A program made the position numbers and the translations under genes. From the NCBI GenBank assembly GCA_001570385.1, contig BBYL01000024.1:1-64000 (forward strand): a stretch of 64,000 bases of DNA. The letters run 5' to 3'. Positions within the stretch are counted from its first letter, which is position 1; every line of letters starts with the position of its first letter. Source of the stretch: Microtetraspora glauca (GTDB lineage Bacteria; Actinomycetota; Actinomycetes; Streptosporangiales; Streptosporangiaceae). Positions 1 through 8,725 of this stretch are shown here, in pieces. The notes under the pieces were generated by a model. That model made no database searches. It saw only the letters and a list, made by a program, of their open reading frames with translations, and was not told where the DNA came from.

Positions 1-90
1 GGGTGGGGCTCGGGGTCGGGCTGGGCGTGGTGCTGGGGGTGGGGCTCGGGGTCGGGCTGGGCGTGGTGCTGGGGGTCGGGCTCGGGGTGA
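1..90. repeat. 36-bp tandem repeat encoding a TPSPTP linker
   Basis: A 36-bp unit is repeated about two and a half times and continues past the window edge. On the minus strand it encodes repeats of TPSPTPSTTPSP, the usual Thr/Pro/Ser linker between the catalytic and binding domains of secreted actinobacterial hydrolases. Copies are almost identical, so copy number may vary between strains. Confidence 0.85.
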
Positions 91-1249
91 CACCGCCGTC
101 CAGCCCGAAGAACCGCATGTCGTGGTACGCGGAGCAGATGGTGTCGAGGAAGTAGGCGCCCGCCGTGCCGCACTGGTCGGCCGCGCCGCCGGGGTCCACC
201 GGAGTTCCGTGGCCCATGCCGGCGACCGCGTAGAACCGTACGGCGTCGTCGCCGTACCGCTCCAGGGTCGTGCCGGAGGGAAGGCTCTCGGTGGACGCGG
301 GTGTCCGCGAGACACCGAGCACATCGGTGAACTGGTCGCGCAGCTCGGTGCCGTTGGCCTTGTTGACGACGTAGTCCGCCTGCCCGTGCCAGATGGCCAC
401 CCGAGGACGCCGTCCGGTGTAGCCGGGGTACGCGTCGCGTACGAGATCGCCCCACTGCGCCGGGGTCTTGCTGACGGCCCCGCCCATGCAGGTGCTCGTC
501 GAGGCGGGCGGTGCGCAGCGGTACGGCAGGCCGGCCACGACGGAACCGGCCTGGAACAGGTCGGGGTAGGTCGCGAGCATGACCGCCGCCATCGCCCCGC
601 CCGCCGACAGCCCCGTGACGGAGATCCGCCCGGCGTCGAGGCGGTACGCCCCGGAGGCGTGGGCGACCATCTGCGCGATGGACAGTGCCGCTCCCTGGCC
701 CCGCTTGATGTGGGCCTCCTGGTACCACTGGAAGCAGTTGGACGGGAAGCTCGCGGAGTCGATCCGCTCCGGGAGGATCAGCGCGAAGCGGTGGAGGTCG
801 GCGAACTTCCTCCAGCCGGAGTTGGTGAAGTAGTCGCTCGCGGTCTGCGTGCAGCCGTGCAGGGCCACGACGGCGGGCGCGCCGTCCGGCAGGCCGTCGG
901 GGCGGTAGACCCACATGGTGAGGCCGCCGGGATTGGACCCGAACCCGGTGACCTTCTCAAGCGCCGCCGCCCGTGCCGGACGCGCCCCGGCGACCAGGGC
1001 GGCGACCAGCACGACGGCCATGACGGCGGCGGTGACAGCGGTGACGGCGCCCGGCGGCAGGACGAGGGCGGATCCGCCGACGGAGAGCGGGCCTCGACCG
1101 GGACGCGCCGGGACGCGTCTCGGGCGGGGTTCCGAAGAGCGTCCCGGAAGGCGTCCGGAAGAGCGTTCTGAGGGGCGTCCTGGGGTCTGTACTGGGGTGT
1201 GTCCTGGGGGGAGGGACAGCGGGGCACCGCCGTCGGGGAGTGGGGTCAC
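1..1249 (-). CDS. Secreted PHB-depolymerase-family esterase, C-terminus cut by window edge
   Basis: The minus-strand frame reads an extracellular alpha/beta hydrolase of the esterase PHB depolymerase (CE1-like) family, which hydrolyses ester bonds in polymers or acylated polysaccharides. Visible motifs are an oxyanion-region HGCTQ, a nucleophile elbow GLSAGGAM, and a late GMGHGTP that supplies the catalytic His. The GTG start at 1249 has AGGAG six bases upstream; an in-frame GTG at 1267 is an alternative. The first 65 or so residues are Arg/Pro-rich, followed by a hydrophobic segment ending in ARPARA-A, so the signal peptide has an unusually long n-region or translation starts at the ATG at 1021. 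After the catalytic domain comes a Thr/Pro/Ser linker that runs off the window, so a C-terminal domain such as a carbohydrate-binding module probably lies outside. That is inference. Confidence 0.82.
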   Translation of the reverse strand, partial: MTPLPDGGAPLSLPPGHTPVQTPGRPSERSSGRLPGRSSEPRPRRVPARPGRGPLSVGGSALVLPPGAVTAVTAAVMAVVLVAALVAGARPARAAALEKVTGFGSNPGGLTMWVYRPDGLPDGAPAVVALHGCTQTASDYFTNSGWRKFADLHRFALILPERIDSASFPSNCFQWYQEAHIKRGQGAALSIAQMVAHASGAYRLDAGRISVTGLSAGGAMAAVMLATYPDLFQAGSVVAGLPYRCAPPASTSTCMGGAVSKTPAQWGDLVRDAYPGYTGRRPRVAIWHGQADYVVNKANGTELRDQFTDVLGVSRTPASTESLPSGTTLERYGDDAVRFYAVAGMGHGTPVDPGGAADQCGTAGAYFLDTICSAYHDMRFFGLDGGVTPSPTPSTTPSPTPSPTPSTTPSPTPSPT

Positions 1250-1391
1250 GAACGGCTCCTCGTTCACAGGCCCGACATTTGCCCGTGACGGTACATTCGC
1301 CAATGTTCACGTGATATGTGGCACATCCCCACGTTCGGACCCCGCCCGAGTATGGGATCGCGACGTGCGCGACCGGCGGGGCGCCCCCGGA

Positions 1392-1859
1392 TCAGGAGAC
1401 GCCGAGCTCCTTGAGCAGGCGGGCGACGTGGCCGGTGGCCTTCACGTTGTAGAGAGCCTTCTCGATCTTGCCGTCCGCGTCGATGACGAAGGTGGACCGG
1501 ATCACGCCCATGATCGTCTTGCCGTAGTTGGTCTTCTCGCCGTACGCGCCGTAGGCCTTGTGGACGTCGAGGCCGGTGTCGGAGAGCAGCGGGAAGGTGA
1601 GGGCGTCGTGCTCGCGGAACTGCTGGAGCTTGGCGGGCTTGTCCTTGGACACGCCGAGGACGGCGAAGCCGTGGCCGGTGAGGGCGTTCAGGTTGTCGCG
1701 GAAGTCACATGCCTGCTTGGTGCAGCCGGGCGTCAACGCCGCCGGGTAGAAGTAGAGGATGACCCGCGTGCCGCGGAACGACGCGAGCGACACGTCGTTC
1801 CCGTCGGCGTCCGTAAGGGTGAAGTCCGGCGCGGCGTCGCCGGGCTCGAGCCTGCTCAT
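1392..1859 (-). CDS. bcp: Thioredoxin-dependent peroxiredoxin (Bcp type)
   Basis: A 155-residue atypical 2-Cys peroxiredoxin that reduces hydrogen peroxide and organic hydroperoxides using thioredoxin in the cytoplasm. The peroxidatic Cys46 lies in TPGCTKQAC and Cys51 five residues later is the likely resolving cysteine, the alpha-helix-2 arrangement known for Bcp/PrxQ. Length is normal for the family. The ATG at 1859 has a perfect AGGAGG five bases upstream. It stands alone: the esterase lies downstream in the same orientation beyond a 140-bp gap, and DUF3618 is divergent. Confidence 0.95.
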   Translation of the reverse strand: MSRLEPGDAAPDFTLTDADGNDVSLASFRGTRVILYFYPAALTPGCTKQACDFRDNLNALTGHGFAVLGVSKDKPAKLQQFREHDALTFPLLSDTGLDVHKAYGAYGEKTNYGKTIMGVIRSTFVIDADGKIEKALYNVKATGHVARLLKELGVS

Positions 1860-2024
1860 GAAGTCCTCCTGCTATTGGACGGAAAAGCCCATGCTTCGCG
1901 TGCCACGGGGGTGACCCGCGCGGATGCGGGTAGGCGCTAATCAAACTACCGGGTCGGCCGCTGCGCGGCGCGGCCCCGCGAGCTGGCAGACTGATCGGAC
2001 ACGAGTACCTAGGAGGGGGTCGCC

Positions 2025-2342
2025 ATGGCGGAGACCGATCCCGATGCGCTGGAGCGGGAGATCGAGCGTACGCGGGTGGAGTTGGCTCGTACGGTCGACG
2101 CCATCGCGGACCGTGTGAGCCCGAAGCGCGTGGCCGAGCGGAGCGTGGCGAAGGTCAAGGCCAACGCCGAGCGTCTCGTGGGGGGCGCTCAGCATCGTCA
2201 TGTCAGGCCCGGTGAAGAGGGCGAGGCCGGTGTCTGGGACGAGTACGCGCCCCGGGACATCAGCCCCGTTCTCATCGTCATGGGTGTCGCGCTCGTCGTC
2301 GGCGCGACCGTCCTCCTGCTGCGCCGCCGCAACCGGAGCTGA
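2025..2342 (+). CDS. DUF3618 membrane protein
   Basis: A 105-residue protein. Residues 5-50 form the charged helical DUF3618 segment (ALEREIERTRVELARTVDAI followed by DRVSPKRVAE), and residues 75-95 form a single transmembrane helix rich in Val, Leu and Ala, followed by RRRNRS. The family is common in actinobacteria, where it often sits near phage-shock or cell-envelope genes; its function is unknown. The start has a strong AGGAGG. It is divergent from bcp, about 165 bp away, and convergent with the PLP enzyme downstream. Confidence 0.85.
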   Translation: MAETDPDALEREIERTRVELARTVDAIADRVSPKRVAERSVAKVKANAERLVGGAQHRHVRPGEEGEAGVWDEYAPRDISPVLIVMGVALVVGATVLLLRRRNRS

Positions 2343-2393
2343 CCGCCCCGCCCGGTCATCGCCGACCTCCCGCCCGGTCATCGGGCCCGCGGG

Positions 2394-3563
2394 TCAGAGG
2401 AAGGTCTTCCCTTCGCCCCGGTAGGTGGGCACCTCCTCGACCACGCGGTCGCCCTCGATCAGGTGCAGGGTCGCGAACCGCTCGCAGAGCTCGCCGGCCT
2501 TGGCGTGGCGGAACCACACCCGGTCGCCGACGCGCAGGTCGGAGGCGGCGTCGCCGAGCAGCGGGGTCTGCACCTCGCCCGCCCCTTCGTTGGAGTCGTA
2601 CCGCAGGCCGGCGGGCAGGTACGGCTGCGGCAGCCGGGTCGGTCCGGGCGCCCCGGAGGCGTGGTAGCCGCCGCCGAGCACGGTCGCGACATCGGCCGCG
2701 GGCTTGCGCACCACGGGCAGGGCGAACAGCGCGGCCGGATGCCCCTCGAAGTTGCGATAGAAGTCGAACAGCCGCGGGTGGAAGAACCCGGAGCCGGCCG
2801 CGACCTCGGTGATCGCCTTCTCTTTGACGGTCTTCTCGATGCTGCCGGTGCCGCCGCCGTTGACGAACTCCAGGTCGGCCACCTGGCGTACGGCCCGCAC
2901 GATCCGGCCCCTCCGGATGATCAGCTCGCGGCGTGACCGCGCCTGCATCCAGCGGACCGCCCTGCCGTACAGGCCGGGGATCTTGTCGCCCACCCCGGCG
3001 ATCTGCGCCTCGTACGCCATGAGCCCGGCGAGCCGGAGGCCGGGCCGCTTGGCGATCTCGGCCGCGATCTCGGCGGCCTGTTCGGGCTCGCGCAGGGGGG
3101 AGCGCAGCGCCCCGGCGCGCAGCTTTCCGGCGAACGCGACGAACGCCGCATCGATGTCCAGACATATCCGGATCTGGTGGGGCTGGCCCTGGAGCAGATC
3201 CAGGTGCTCGGGGGAGTCGACCATCACCGTGATCTCCCGGGCCGCGACCGGATCGGCGCCCAGGGCGCGGATGGCCGCGCGGTCGGTGGTGGGATAGGCC
3301 ACGAGCACGTCGCGCATGCCGGTGGAGACCAGCCAGAGCGCCTCCGGGAGCGTGAACGCCATGATTCCGGCGAATCCGTCCATCGCCAGGACACGTTCGA
3401 GGATCGGGCGGCTGCGGATCGACTTGCTGGCCACCCGGATCGGCTTCCCGCCGGCCCGCCGCACCATGCCCTCGGCGTTCAGCCGCAGCGCGTCGAGGTC
3501 GAGCACCGCGAACGGCGCCTCCAGGTGTGCGGTGGCCCGGTCCAGGCGCTCTCGGTCGTCCAT
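2394..3563 (-). CDS. PLP-dependent amino acid deaminase/aldolase (D-threonine aldolase / alanine-racemase-fold family)
   Basis: A 389-residue fold-type III PLP enzyme with an alanine-racemase-like N-terminal barrel. The Schiff-base lysine is in VASKSIRSR near residue 45, and a PLP-phosphate Gly cluster NGGGTGS lies near residue 235. The C-terminal D-serine-dehydratase/D-threonine-aldolase-like domain contains WFRHAKAGELCERF, whose His and Cys may be metal ligands as in D-serine dehydratase. The relatives deaminate or retro-aldol cleave D-hydroxy amino acids; the exact substrate cannot be read from sequence. There is no clear ribosome site before the ATG at 3563, so the mRNA may be leaderless. 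The gene is monocistronic, convergent with DUF3618 and divergent from the AmaP pair. Confidence 0.85.
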   Translation of the reverse strand: MDDRERLDRATAHLEAPFAVLDLDALRLNAEGMVRRAGGKPIRVASKSIRSRPILERVLAMDGFAGIMAFTLPEALWLVSTGMRDVLVAYPTTDRAAIRALGADPVAAREITVMVDSPEHLDLLQGQPHQIRICLDIDAAFVAFAGKLRAGALRSPLREPEQAAEIAAEIAKRPGLRLAGLMAYEAQIAGVGDKIPGLYGRAVRWMQARSRRELIIRRGRIVRAVRQVADLEFVNGGGTGSIEKTVKEKAITEVAAGSGFFHPRLFDFYRNFEGHPAALFALPVVRKPAADVATVLGGGYHASGAPGPTRLPQPYLPAGLRYDSNEGAGEVQTPLLGDAASDLRVGDRVWFRHAKAGELCERFATLHLIEGDRVVEEVPTYRGEGKTFL

Positions 3564-3733
3564 ATGGGCAGCTTAATGCCGCCGAGGCGAAATATATGAG
3601 TGGCGTTCATATTAATCGCCGGGCAAATTTTGCGGCGCCGCGCCTTCAAGATCCGGTCGAAGGAGTGGTGCGCGTCCCCCCGAGATCTTTTGCGGTGTAC
3701 CCATAGGCACGTGAGCATGCCTGTACACGGGAA

Positions 3734-4351
3734 GTGGTGATCGGCCTGATGAGCATCGTGGAGGACATCCTCGCGGCCTCCCCGGCCGCGGCGGTGCGGA
3801 CCCAACAGCGGACGCTGCGGCGCAACGCGATCCGCGCCCTGCGCCCCGGGCGGACACCCGCGGGCATCGTGGTCTCCGCTCTGCTCGCCACGTCGTCGTG
3901 GACCGTCCTCGCCGTGGCCATCGGCGGCCTGTTCGGCGCCCCCGCGGACCCCCGGCTGGGCAGTCTGATGTCGCTGACCCTTGGCGATCCGGTCATCCGC
4001 AGCGCGGCCAGCGCGATGGTCGTCGCCGGAGCGCTCCTGGTGGCCCTCGCTCTGATCCCCGGCCGCCCCCGGCTCATCGCCGTGGAGACCACGGACCCGC
4101 TGCTCGTGATCGGCCTCACCCGGAGCGGCCTGCGCCGGACGTTGTCGAGCGCGGCGCGCGGCGTCGAAGGGGTGGAGGCCGCCCGTGTGCGCATCCATCC
4201 CCGGCGGATCGAGGTGACGGTGATCACCCGCGCGCAGGGGACGGGCGAACTGCTCCGGGCGGTCGGCACCGCCGTCGGAGACCGGCTCGCGGGCCTCGGC
4301 GTCCAGAGCCGCCAGGACGTCGTCGTACGGCTGCGCAGGACGAGGGTCTGA
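3734..4351 (+). CDS. DUF6286-type membrane protein
   Basis: About 205 residues with two hydrophobic segments near residues 45-70 and 90-115, then a soluble C-terminal half (VETTDPLLVIGLTRSGLRR onward) that resembles the Asp23-like folded region of actinobacterial DUF6286 proteins. These normally sit in Asp23/Gls24-AmaP envelope-stress clusters. The start is uncertain: GTG at 3734 or 3737, or ATG at 3749; GGGAAG lies just before the second GTG. The stop lies three bases before the next gene, so the two are co-transcribed. Function is inferred only from family and neighbour. Confidence 0.7.
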   Translation: MVIGLMSIVEDILAASPAAAVRTQQRTLRRNAIRALRPGRTPAGIVVSALLATSSWTVLAVAIGGLFGAPADPRLGSLMSLTLGDPVIRSAASAMVVAGALLVALALIPGRPRLIAVETTDPLLVIGLTRSGLRRTLSSAARGVEGVEAARVRIHPRRIEVTVITRAQGTGELLRAVGTAVGDRLAGLGVQSRQDVVVRLRRTRV

Positions 4352-4353
4352 CC

Positions 4354-4830
4354 ATGCGCTCTCACATCGGAAATCGTGTCGGCATCCTCCTGGTGGGGGT
4401 GGCCCTGCTGGCGGGCGGCATCACGATGCTGCTCGCCGCGAGGGACCGTCCCGGGGACGAGGTCCTCGATCTGAGCTTCTTCACCGACAACGCGTGGGCG
4501 CGCCCGATCGGCATCCTGCTGCCCGTGGTGATCGGGCTGGTCGCGACGCGGTGGTTGCTGATCGCGTCCGGCTGGGGGCGGTGCGGCAGCCGTACCGGCT
4601 CGGGGATCGCCATGCTCGGCGTCGCGCTGAAGGGCGTCCAGGGCATCGGCAAGCTGTACGTCAGGCTGGTCGGCGAGCGCAGGATGCGGATCCGGATCGA
4701 TCTCCTGCCCGACGCCGACCCGGCCGAGGTGATCGGGCGGCTGAACCGCGAGGCGGTCTCACGAGTTCGCGGCGTGGTGGGCCGCGGCGACCTTCCGACG
4801 CTGGTCAGGCTGCACATCCGGCGACGCTGA
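4354..4830 (+). CDS. AmaP-like alkaline-shock membrane anchor protein
   Basis: A 158-residue protein with an N-terminal transmembrane helix ([17 protein letters not shown]), a charged loop, a second helix ([20 protein letters not shown]) and a C-terminal Asp23-like segment rich in RIRIDLLPD. This is the architecture of AmaP, which anchors Asp23 proteins to the membrane in envelope stress. The ATG at 4354 immediately follows the DUF6286 stop. No Asp23/Gls24 gene is visible upstream, where a minus-strand enzyme begins, so this is a reduced version of the usual cluster. Its 3' end overlaps the convergent GT-C gene by about 72 bases. Confidence 0.72.
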   Translation: MRSHIGNRVGILLVGVALLAGGITMLLAARDRPGDEVLDLSFFTDNAWARPIGILLPVVIGLVATRWLLIASGWGRCGSRTGSGIAMLGVALKGVQGIGKLYVRLVGERRMRIRIDLLPDADPAEVIGRLNREAVSRVRGVVGRGDLPTLVRLHIRRR

Positions 4831-6153
4831 GCGCCGTGCTCCCAGGGCCAGCCCGGCGGCGAGGCAGGCGAGCGGCACCACCGGGACGACGTAGCGGTGG
4901 TCGAAGGCCGCGATCATCGGAGGCAGGACGAGCAGGGCCGCCGCCGCGGCCAGCGGCAGCAACACGGACCACCGCCGGGCGGCCAGGCCGCCGAGCCCGA
5001 TCAGCAGGATGATCGCGAGGAACGGCCCGCGCAGGTAGCCCTGCTGCTGGTAGGCGCGCAGCACTCCGGCCCAGGGCTCGACGACGCGCGTCTCGCCCGG
5101 CGACCCCTGGTACGCCGTGGTGAGCTGGGTGGCGGTACGGCCCGCCGACGCGATCTTGTCGCTGAACGGCTTCACCGACTCGGGGAAGACGTACGCGCTC
5201 TGCGGGCCGGGGGAGGGATAGACCCGGCGCTCCCATTCGAACGCCCAGAGGGCGTCCTTCAGTCCGGTCATCAGGAAGTCGAGCGGCTGGCTGCGGATCG
5301 CCAGCGAGGCGAACTCCCCGGCCAGCTCCTCCCTGCCCGCGCCGACCTTCTGGAGCGGTGAGGCGGCGTCCCAGATGTACGCGGGCGCGGCGAGCCGGGG
5401 CTCCGACGGGCAGAGGCCGGTGAGGCGCGGAGCGGGGTTCATCCTGTCGCAGTCGGCAAAGGTCATGGTCCGCGACCACAGCCAGGTGCTGCTCCCGCCC
5501 ATGCCGTACGAGCCGTGCGCGCTGTTGAACCAGACCGCGTAACCGCCGAGGACGACGGCCGCCGCGGCGACACCCGCGACCAGCGCCCCGCGGCCGGCAC
5601 GGGACAGCAGCACCCAGGCGGCGGCGATGACGATCAGCGGGAGCCCGATGGTCCGGGTGATCGTCGCGAGCGCCAGCAGGAAGAGCGCCGCCGTCGCGGC
5701 CCACACCGGCGGTTTGGGCCACCACACCAGGATCGCCACCCCGGCCACGGCCAGGAAGGTGAACAGCAGGTCGGCCATCATCAGGTGTTCGAGCTGGATC
5801 TGGTGGACGTCCAGCAGAACCGGCGCCGCGGCGAGGGCCGCGCCCCAGCCCGGCAGTGCCGTACGGCGTCGCAGGACCGCGTAGACGAGAGCGGCGATGC
5901 CGATCCCGAGCAGGTGCTGGACGACCACCACGGACTGGATGTCGCGCAGCGGGCTGAGCAGCCACAGGAACAGCGAGTAGCCGGACGGGCGGGACGCCAG
6001 CGGGCGCAGATCGAGGCCCGAGCTGAGATAGGCGAACGAGTCGGCCCAGAACCACAGCGCGGGCCGGTAGCCGAACACGGCCAGCGCCCGCAGCGCCACG
6101 CCGATGAGGAGGGCGGCGAAGAACGCCAGGTGCGACCGCAGGAACGAGGTCAA
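4759..6153 (-). CDS. GT-C-like multi-spanning membrane glycosyltransferase
   Basis: About 464 residues with roughly ten hydrophobic helices. The first extracytoplasmic loop carries [12 protein letters not shown], whose acidic residue matches the catalytic Asp/Glu of GT-C enzymes that use polyprenyl-phosphate sugars. A large non-membrane segment near residues 230-340 precedes the last helices, as in GT39/GT83-type proteins. The frame is open to 6399, but the N-terminal 80 residues of that longer reading are charged and unlike a membrane protein. I choose the TTG at 6153, preceded by AGGGGGG. Sugar and acceptor are unknown. The 3' end overlaps the AmaP gene on the other strand. Confidence 0.68.
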   Translation of the reverse strand: MTSFLRSHLAFFAALLIGVALRALAVFGYRPALWFWADSFAYLSSGLDLRPLASRPSGYSLFLWLLSPLRDIQSVVVVQHLLGIGIAALVYAVLRRRTALPGWGAALAAAPVLLDVHQIQLEHLMMADLLFTFLAVAGVAILVWWPKPPVWAATAALFLLALATITRTIGLPLIVIAAAWVLLSRAGRGALVAGVAAAAVVLGGYAVWFNSAHGSYGMGGSSTWLWSRTMTFADCDRMNPAPRLTGLCPSEPRLAAPAYIWDAASPLQKVGAGREELAGEFASLAIRSQPLDFLMTGLKDALWAFEWERRVYPSPGPQSAYVFPESVKPFSDKIASAGRTATQLTTAYQGSPGETRVVEPWAGVLRAYQQQGYLRGPFLAIILLIGLGGLAARRWSVLLPLAAAAALLVLPPMIAAFDHRYVVPVVPLACLAAGLALGARRSASPDVQPDQRRKVAAAHHAANS

Positions 6154-6326
6154 TGTCCCCCCTGCGATTCGCGATCCGCCCGACAAATCAGGAACAGCCA
6201 GAATAGGGCATGATCGGCTGGCGTGCCCGTCACGGGGTGCCGGCAAGAGCGGTGCGATGAGCCGCCGAACCTCGCCTGAGCGGGGGTTCCGCGGCTCTCG
6301 CACGCTCCTGCCGGTGCGCGTGTTCG

Positions 6327-8717
6327 CTACCGCAGCGACGTCGTCGTCAGCCGCGGACACGCCCTGATCTCGGCTTCCGTGAACCGCTCCGTCACCCACT
6401 GGCCGCGCGAGAACAGCTCGGTCTGGTCGGCGTGGTGCGGCGAGGCCGAGCTGGCCGACAGCGAGTACGTCAGCACGGTCCGGGTGCGCGGCCCGGCCGG
6501 CGTCAGCTCCACGGCCATCATGAAGCTGGAACCGGTGTTGACGTCCGGATAGCGGCCCTCCTTACTGAGCGCGCCGCCGGTGCGGATCCGGTCGAAGCAG
6601 CCCTCCCCCTCGGTGCAGCCAGGAACCGGGACGGAGCCGTACCGCTGGGCCTTCCCCGGCGTGAGCGTCAGCGGGAGGCCGTCGGCCGTGAATGCCCGCA
6701 CGGCGTCGGCCAGCGCGGCCGGCACCGCCGGGTTGGCGGTGTCGAGCCCGCGCGGCGTGGTGAGCGGGCGCTCGGGATCGAACGGCACCTTCCACCAGCT
6801 CTTTGGCGGGACGACCGTGCCGTCGGGCCGCCTCTGCGGGCGGTTCAGGCCCAGGAAGAACTCGCGCCACAGGATCGCGCCACGGCTGTCGAGGCGGGCC
6901 CGCCCGTCCCAGGCCGTCAGCGTGGCGCAGGCCCGGCGGACGTCGACCTTCTCGCCGTCGGTCGCCGTCATCACGGGCGTGGCCCGGCACAGCGCGCGCA
7001 GATCCGGGCGGAGCAGCTCGGCGCTCAGGTTGCGCTTGCCCGTCGCCGTCCGCTGGAGCGTCTCCAGCGTGAAGCCGGGAGCGCCGAGCCCGTCGTCGCC
7101 CGACAGCCGCTGAGCGATCATGTCGAGGCCGACCCGGGTGCGCAGGTCCCGTTCCGTACGGGTGTCGCCGTAGATGCGCGGATAGTCCGTGAGGGGGGCC
7201 TTCGGGTTGGCCAGCCAGGGGCTGGCGTTGGCGTTGGTCACGTAGTCGACGCGGGTCAGCCGGGGCTGGGCGGCGGGGCCGAAGATGCCCGGCTCGATCG
7301 CGTCCGCGTCCTTGCCCCACAGGCAGTCCGACGTGGAGCCGTCCAGGAGGAGCATCTCGGGGTCGTCCTTGGCGCGGCAGCGCTCCGCCTGCTCGTCGGT
7401 GACATGCGGGACCACCGAGGCGTCGGCGAAGTACGCCTCGCCGCCGACGTCCGTGGCGAGCGTGTAGACGAAGGGCGTGCCCTGGTGCGTATCCTGCGCG
7501 CGGCGCAGCGCGGCCAGGTCGCGGGCGGCGCCCATGGCCAGCCACTCGTCGGCGAAGCGCAGGTTGGCGGCGTTGGCGTCGGCCAGGGCGATCGCCGTCT
7601 CCTCCGTCCAGCCGGTGGCCAGCACCGGGCCGTACCGGGAGGTGTAGAGAGTGGTGGTGACGACGTTGATCTGGCCCTGGGCGTTCCGGACGGTGACCGA
7701 CACCTCCTGCCGACCCATCGGCTCGGGCCGGCCGTCCACCAGGTACGCGGTGCGCTGGCCCGGCACCAGCTTGAGCTGGTACAGGGTGAAGCGCTGGGCG
7801 TGGGAGACGGTGTGCGTCCAGGCCACGCTCGCGTTGTGGCCGATCTGGACCACGGGGGTGCCGTACAGGCTGCCGCCCGACACGTCGAGCACGCCCGGGA
7901 TGGTCAGGTGGACCTGGTAGAAGCGGCGGGAGCCGTTCCACGGGAAGTGGGGGTCGGCCAGCAGCATGCCGTGGCCGTCGCGGGTGGCCTCGCGCCCGAT
8001 GGCGAAGGCGTTGCTTCCGGGGGCGGGCACGGTTTTCGACGGGACCGTCCTGTCCGGCTGGTTCGGCTCCTTCCTGTTTTCCGGCTGCTCCTCCGGCTGC
8101 TCCTCCGCCTGCCCGGAGGCGGCGATGGCCTCCTTGAACGAGGAGCTGCCGCCCAGGCGGCCGAGGTCGAGCAGGTTCATCCAGACGTCCGTGGCGGTGA
8201 TGGGGCCGACCCACTCCTTGCCCCGGCAGGCCGGGTCGGGCAGCCGGGCCACGCCCGTGTCGCTCAGGTAGCGGTTGAACCCGGCGACGTAGCCGTCCAC
8301 GAGCGCGCGCAGTTCGGCGCTGGGACCGTAGGGCGCGGGGCGGGCGAGCACCCGGCGCAGCACGCCCGACGCCTGGACGCTCTTGTAGTAGACGTCGCTG
8401 GCCAGGTTGGCGACCGGGTCGATGGCGTCGTCCGACATCGCCTCCGCGCCGAAGTGGCGCGACCGCTCGCCGCGCAAGGTGAGTGCCCACGAGGCCATGA
8501 CGCACAGGTTGTCCTGGGCGAAGGTGTAGCCGTAGCCGTAGCCGAGGCCGCCGTGGTCCTTCGCGGAGATGTGCGGGATGCCGTATTCGGTGCGCCTGAT
8601 GTCGGCGGCGTAGCGGCCTTCGGCGGCCCGCGCCGGCGCGGGCGCCGCCACAAGGAGGGCGCCGGCCAGGGCCGCTGCGAGCGGTGCGGCCAGCCGCCTG
8701 GCAAGGGTCATGATCAT
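6327..8717 (-). CDS. Secreted penicillin-acylase-family hydrolase (aculeacin/AHL-acylase-like)
   Basis: A 796-residue Ntn-hydrolase precursor that would self-cleave into alpha and beta chains and hydrolyse amide-linked acyl groups from lactams, lipopeptides or acyl-homoserine lactones. There is a signal peptide ([19 protein letters not shown]), an N-terminal alpha domain with GIPHI and YAQDN-like motifs (YTFAQDNLC), a Pro/Glu-rich linker, then the beta chain starting at the Ser of GSNAFAIG, followed by DPHFPW. GSNA and DPHFPW resemble aculeacin A acylase and PvdQ-like enzymes. The ATG at 8717 has AGGA six bases upstream. It starts eight bases after the permease stop, making it the last gene of the padR-ABC-FtsX operon. 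That context suggests an extracellular detoxifying role, which is inference. Confidence 0.88.
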   Translation of the reverse strand: MIMTLARRLAAPLAAALAGALLVAAPAPARAAEGRYAADIRRTEYGIPHISAKDHGGLGYGYGYTFAQDNLCVMASWALTLRGERSRHFGAEAMSDDAIDPVANLASDVYYKSVQASGVLRRVLARPAPYGPSAELRALVDGYVAGFNRYLSDTGVARLPDPACRGKEWVGPITATDVWMNLLDLGRLGGSSSFKEAIAASGQAEEQPEEQPENRKEPNQPDRTVPSKTVPAPGSNAFAIGREATRDGHGMLLADPHFPWNGSRRFYQVHLTIPGVLDVSGGSLYGTPVVQIGHNASVAWTHTVSHAQRFTLYQLKLVPGQRTAYLVDGRPEPMGRQEVSVTVRNAQGQINVVTTTLYTSRYGPVLATGWTEETAIALADANAANLRFADEWLAMGAARDLAALRRAQDTHQGTPFVYTLATDVGGEAYFADASVVPHVTDEQAERCRAKDDPEMLLLDGSTSDCLWGKDADAIEPGIFGPAAQPRLTRVDYVTNANASPWLANPKAPLTDYPRIYGDTRTERDLRTRVGLDMIAQRLSGDDGLGAPGFTLETLQRTATGKRNLSAELLRPDLRALCRATPVMTATDGEKVDVRRACATLTAWDGRARLDSRGAILWREFFLGLNRPQRRPDGTVVPPKSWWKVPFDPERPLTTPRGLDTANPAVPAALADAVRAFTADGLPLTLTPGKAQRYGSVPVPGCTEGEGCFDRIRTGGALSKEGRYPDVNTGSSFMMAVELTPAGPRTRTVLTYSLSASSASPHHADQTELFSRGQWVTERFTEAEIRACPRLTTTSLR

Positions 8718-8725
8718 CGACGGTC

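Noticed and set aside
122-1171. Long plus-strand open frame over the esterase
   Set aside because: It is the complement shadow of the minus-strand hydrolase, which carries the catalytic motifs, a signal-like segment and a ribosome site.
6154-6399. N-terminal extension of the GT-C frame
   Set aside because: Charged, non-membrane sequence unlike the family; the TTG at 6153 has a good ribosome site and starts just before the first helix.
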